Below are positions 7,735-10,047 of a stretch of DNA of 10,047 nt, piece after piece. Origin of the DNA: Sphingomonadales bacterium (lineage in GTDB: Bacteria > Pseudomonadota > Alphaproteobacteria > Sphingomonadales > Sphingomonadaceae); NCBI GenBank assembly GCA_013298745.1, contig JAAFIT010000054.1:1-10047 (forward strand), given 5' to 3'. Within the stretch, counting starts at the first letter, position 1, and each line of letters opens with the position of its first letter. The notes beneath the pieces were generated by a model that was not told the DNA's origin, did no database searches, and saw only the letters and a list, made by a program, of their open reading frames with translations. A program made the position numbers and the translations under genes.

Positions 7735-8985
7735 ATGACCAAGCTGAGCGGGGGCGATTCGAAGAGCACGCTCTATTGCAGCTTCTGCGGCAAGAGCCAG
7801 CATGAGGTGCGCAAGCTCATTGCCGGACCGACGGTGTTCATCTGTGATGAATGCGTCGAACTGTGCAACGACATCATTCGTGAGGAAACCAAGACGGCGC
7901 TGGTGAAAAAGACCGGCGACGTGCCGACACCGCGCGAAATCTGCAAGGTGCTTGATGATTATGTCATCGGCCAGATGCACGCCAAGCGCGTTCTGTCGGT
8001 TGCGGTGCACAACCACTACAAGCGCCTCAATCACGGCGGCAAGGGCAGCGAAGTTGAACTCGCCAAGTCCAATATCCTGCTCGTCGGGCCGACCGGTTGC
8101 GGCAAGACGTTGCTCGCCCAGACGCTGGCGCGCATCCTCGATGTGCCCTTCACCATGGCTGATGCGACGACGCTGACGGAAGCTGGCTATGTTGGCGAAG
8201 ATGTCGAAAACATCATCCTCAAACTGCTGCAAGCGAGCGACTACAATGTCGAACGCGCCCAGCGCGGCATCGTCTATATCGATGAAATCGACAAGATTTC
8301 GCGCAAGGCCGATAATCCTTCGATTACTCGCGATGTGTCGGGCGAGGGTGTCCAGCAGGCGCTGCTGAAGATCATGGAAGGCACCACCGCCTCCGTGCCG
8401 CCGCAGGGCGGTCGCAAGCACCCGCAGCAGGAATTCCTGCAGGTCGATACCACCAACATCCTGTTCATCTGCGGCGGCGCCTTCAGCGGCCTTGATCGGA
8501 TCATCGGCGATCGCCTGCAGGGCAAGTCGATCGGCTTTGGCGCCCATGTCGCCGGGCCGGACGAGCGCCGTGTCGGCCAGTTGCTGATGAAGTGCGAGCC
8601 GGAAGACCTCCTGCGCTTTGGTTTGATTCCCGAATTCATCGGCCGTCTGCCGGTCATCGCGACGCTCGAAGATCTGGACGAGGCGGCGCTGATCAAGATC
8701 CTTACCGAACCGAAGAACGCACTGTCGAAGCAATATGCCAAGCTGTTCGAGATGGAAGGCATGAAGCTGACCTTCCAGCCCGATGCGCTGTCGGCGATCG
8801 CCAAGCGTGCCATCGATCGCAAGACCGGTGCCCGCGGGCTGCGATCAATCATGGAATCGATTCTGCTCGATACCATGTTCGAACTGCCGGGCCTTGAAGG
8901 TGTCGAGGAAATCCAGGTCGACAAGGATGTCGTCGCCGGCACCAAGCCTCCGGTCCGTCTGCTGGTCGCTGACAAGGCTGCCTAA
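7735..8985 (+). CDS. clpX: ATP-dependent Clp protease ATP-binding subunit ClpX
   Basis: ClpX is the cytosolic AAA+ unfoldase that recognises tagged substrates and threads them into ClpP. The product is 416 residues, a normal length. The N-terminal zinc-binding domain has Cys15, Cys18, Cys37 and Cys40. The AAA+ core shows Walker A GPTGCGKT (118-125), pore loop GYVGED (151-156), Walker B IVYIDEID (179-186), the RKH loop GRKHP (226-230), the ClpP-docking IGF loop at 266-268, the PEFIGRLP segment (299-306) and the sensor-2 motif GARGLR (365-370). All key residues are present. The ATG at 7735 follows AGGA at 7726-7729. It lies 136 bases after clpP and is followed by a strong terminator, so the chaperone-protease block ends here. 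Confidence 0.98.
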   Translation: MTKLSGGDSKSTLYCSFCGKSQHEVRKLIAGPTVFICDECVELCNDIIREETKTALVKKTGDVPTPREICKVLDDYVIGQMHAKRVLSVAVHNHYKRLNHGGKGSEVELAKSNILLVGPTGCGKTLLAQTLARILDVPFTMADATTLTEAGYVGEDVENIILKLLQASDYNVERAQRGIVYIDEIDKISRKADNPSITRDVSGEGVQQALLKIMEGTTASVPPQGGRKHPQQEFLQVDTTNILFICGGAFSGLDRIIGDRLQGKSIGFGAHVAGPDERRVGQLLMKCEPEDLLRFGLIPEFIGRLPVIATLEDLDEAALIKILTEPKNALSKQYAKLFEMEGMKLTFQPDALSAIAKRAIDRKTGARGLRSIMESILLDTMFELPGLEGVEEIQVDKDVVAGTKPPVRLLVADKAA

Positions 8986-8993
8986 CTGACATC

Positions 8994-9035
8994 GTGCCGC
9001 CGGTTGCCCGTTTGGCGCTGGCGGCACTTGTTTTT
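8994..9035 (+). terminator. Intrinsic terminator of clpX
   Basis: GTGCCGCC (8994-9001) pairs perfectly with GGCGGCAC (9020-9027). Inner pairs extend the stem to about 14 bp with one bulged T and a five-base loop (CGTTT), and TTGTTTTT (9028-9035) follows. It starts 8 bases after the clpX stop. Confidence 0.92.
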
Positions 9036-9068
9036 CCGTTCGGGCCCTCCACCCCTCCGCCATTCTTG

Positions 9069-9105
9069 ATCGTCGGGCCATTTGCAGGCGCATTGCGCCG
9101 ACGAT
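9069..9105. repeat. Nested inverted repeats upstream of the small Lys-rich gene
   Basis: ATCGTCGG (9069-9076) and CCGACGAT (9098-9105) are perfect 8-bp reverse complements with a 21-base interior. Within and overlapping the right arm, GGCGCA-T-TGCGCC (9087-9099) is a second perfect 6-bp dyad. The two folds exclude each other because they share bases 9098-9099. No T tract follows on either strand. This could be an operator, an alternative-fold leader or chance. Confidence 0.45.
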
Positions 9106-9144
9106 TGCGCTAGGCTGGCGCTGCGTCACCGCGAAAGGATCGAC

Positions 9145-9240
9145 ATGGCCAAGGGTCAGGCGAAATCGAACAAGGAAGCTCGCAAGCCCAAGGCCGAAAA
9201 GCCGAAGAAGCCCAATGCCTCCAACCCCTCCACCAAATAG
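9145..9240 (+). CDS. 31-aa Lys-rich small protein of the alphaproteobacterial MAKGQ type
   Basis: The ORF begins MAKGQAKSNKEARKPKAEK and ends PSTK, with 9 Lys and 1 Arg in 31 residues, no hydrophobic segment and no Cys or His. AAAGGA (9134-9139) lies 5 bases before the ATG and is one of the best ribosome-binding sites in the window. Short basic proteins opening with MAKGQ, a K/R-S-N pair and KPK repeats recur in alphaproteobacterial genomes as uncharacterised proteins; this I recall and cannot check. The charge suggests nucleic-acid or ribosome contact, but no function is known. Its last 26 bases overlap the start of the cupin gene in another frame, so the two are probably cotranscribed and coupled. 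Confidence 0.7.
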   Translation: MAKGQAKSNKEARKPKAEKPKKPNASNPSTK

Positions 9241-9652
9241 CGCCGCAGCGATCATCGCGGCGCTGGAACTGGCGCCGCACCCGGAAGGCGGCTGGTACCG
9301 CGAAACCTTCCGCGCTGCCGGTACCGGACGCAGCGTCGTCACCGCGATCCACTTCCTGCTCGAAGCCGGGCAGACCTCGCACTGGCACCGGGTCGATGCC
9401 GACGAAATCTGGTGCTGGCACGCCGGGGCGCCGTTGGCGCTGGGCATCGCGCCGGGGCAGGGCGGTCCGCCGCGCTGGCAGGTGCTGGGCGCCGATGTTC
9501 TTGCCGGCGAGGCGCCGCAAGCCGTTGTGCCGGCGGGCGATTGGCAGGCCGCGCGCGCCGAAGCGGGCTGGGCGCTCGTCAGTTGCGTGGTGGCACCAGG
9601 TTTCGATTTCGCCGGCTTCACGCTGGCCCCAGCGGATTGGCAGCCGGAATGA
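9215..9652 (+). CDS. Cupin_5 (DUF985) family protein
   Basis: The product is 145 residues and matches the cupin_5 pattern closely: LAPHPEGGWYRETFR (19-33), TAIHFLLEAGQTSHWHRVD (43-61), DEIWCWHAG (63-71), LGADVLAGEAPQAVVP (91-106), WQAA (110-113) and VVAPGFDFAGFTL (125-137). His56, His58, Glu64 and His69 are in the places where a cupin barrel would hold a metal or ligand. The biochemical role of this family is not established, so I give none. The ATG at 9215 lies within the preceding small gene and is the only sensible start before the conserved region. Its ribosome-binding site is weak (GAAGAAG just upstream), which fits translational coupling. Its TGA overlaps the next gene's ATG. Confidence 0.93.
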   Translation: MPPTPPPNSAAAIIAALELAPHPEGGWYRETFRAAGTGRSVVTAIHFLLEAGQTSHWHRVDADEIWCWHAGAPLALGIAPGQGGPPRWQVLGADVLAGEAPQAVVPAGDWQAARAEAGWALVSCVVAPGFDFAGFTLAPADWQPE

Positions 9653-10047
9653 TCACGGAACTGGCCGTTGCCACGGCAATGGTGCTGACAACGGTGTTCA
9701 TCCACGCCGTCGGTCTGCTGCTGCTCGGCAAGCTGACGCGCTATGAAGCCGATGAGGAGCAGAAGCTGCTCATCAAGCCGCTGTCCTTCGCCGCAGTCGC
9801 GCTGACGATGACTGTCGTTCTCGGCCTTTTCGTCCTCCATGCGCTGGAAATCTGGGCCTATGCGGCGGTCTATCTCGAACTCGGCGCCATCGATACGCTG
9901 CGCCACGCGGTGTATTTTTCCACGCAAACCTATGCCGCCATCGGCTTTGGCGATGATCTGCTCGATCCGGACTGGCACCTGCTCGCCGCCATCGAAGGCA
10001 TCAACGGCGTCATCCTGCTCGGCTGGTCAACGGCGTTCTTCGTCACC
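9649..10047 (+). CDS. Ion-channel family membrane protein with K+-filter-like motif, 3' end outside the window
   Basis: The frame starts with an ATGA overlap onto the cupin stop and stays open for 133 codons to the window edge, so the C-terminus is missing. Hydrophobic segments lie at about residues 6-28, 46-68 and 111-132. Between the second and third, YFSTQTYAAIGFGDD (89-103) resembles the pore helix and selectivity filter of two-TM potassium channels, with AIGFGD in place of TVGYGD. A segment rich in charged residues (TRYEADEEQK, 30-39) separates the first two helices. The family pattern suggests a small potassium-channel-like protein of the inner membrane; ion selectivity is inferred from the motif only. 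The coupling to the cupin gene and the small basic gene suggests one operon. Confidence 0.8.
   Translation, partial: MITELAVATAMVLTTVFIHAVGLLLLGKLTRYEADEEQKLLIKPLSFAAVALTMTVVLGLFVLHALEIWAYAAVYLELGAIDTLRHAVYFSTQTYAAIGFGDDLLDPDWHLLAAIEGINGVILLGWSTAFFVT

Noticed and set aside
7501..8733. 410-codon open frame opposite clpP and clpX
   Set aside because: It is antisense to two well-supported genes and its product shows no domain I recognise.

Overview
This window comes from a high-GC bacterial chromosome, most likely an alphaproteobacterium of the Sphingomonadales. The best clues are a PEPxxWA-type sorting tail (PEPASWAMM, then a glycine-rich hydrophobic stretch and RRRK), a cyanide-insensitive-type cydAB pair followed by a DUF2474-like micro-gene, and the order tRNA-Leu, tig, clpP, clpX. 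The content is mostly housekeeping. I see no mobile element, CRISPR array, rRNA or obvious foreign island.

Layout, left to right. (1) The 3' part of a secreted PEPxxWA-CTERM protein enters at the left edge through a run of 23 glycine codons. (2) fhs (formate-tetrahydrofolate ligase) lies on the minus strand and converges on it with 2 bases between the stop codons. (3) A 152-base divergent gap separates fhs from the plus-strand operon cydA-cydB-(36-aa membrane protein), a quinol oxidase of the bd family. (4) tRNA-Leu(UAG) has a good promoter-like sequence in front and lies 46 bases ahead of tig (trigger factor). The tig product carries an unusual His-rich and Ala/Lys/Pro-rich tail. (5) A strong intrinsic terminator separates tig from clpP. 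The 136-base clpP-clpX gap holds two abutting dyads and a promoter-like sequence. clpX ends in another strong intrinsic terminator. (6) A compact run follows: a 31-aa Lys-rich protein, a cupin_5 protein overlapping it out of frame, and a membrane protein with a K+-channel-like filter overlapping the cupin gene by ATGA and leaving the window at the right edge. Every gap between called genes is shorter than 300 bases.

How the genes relate: CydAB and its small partner form a membrane terminal oxidase. Trigger factor handles new chains at the ribosome, and ClpX unfolds substrates for ClpP, so region 4-5 is a protein-quality-control block. Fhs feeds one-carbon units into folate metabolism and has no functional partner here. 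I found no clear candidate for a wholly new multi-gene system. The items most worth a second look are the trigger-factor tail, the micro-gene after cydB, the overlapping three-gene run at the right end, and the dyads between clpP and clpX.
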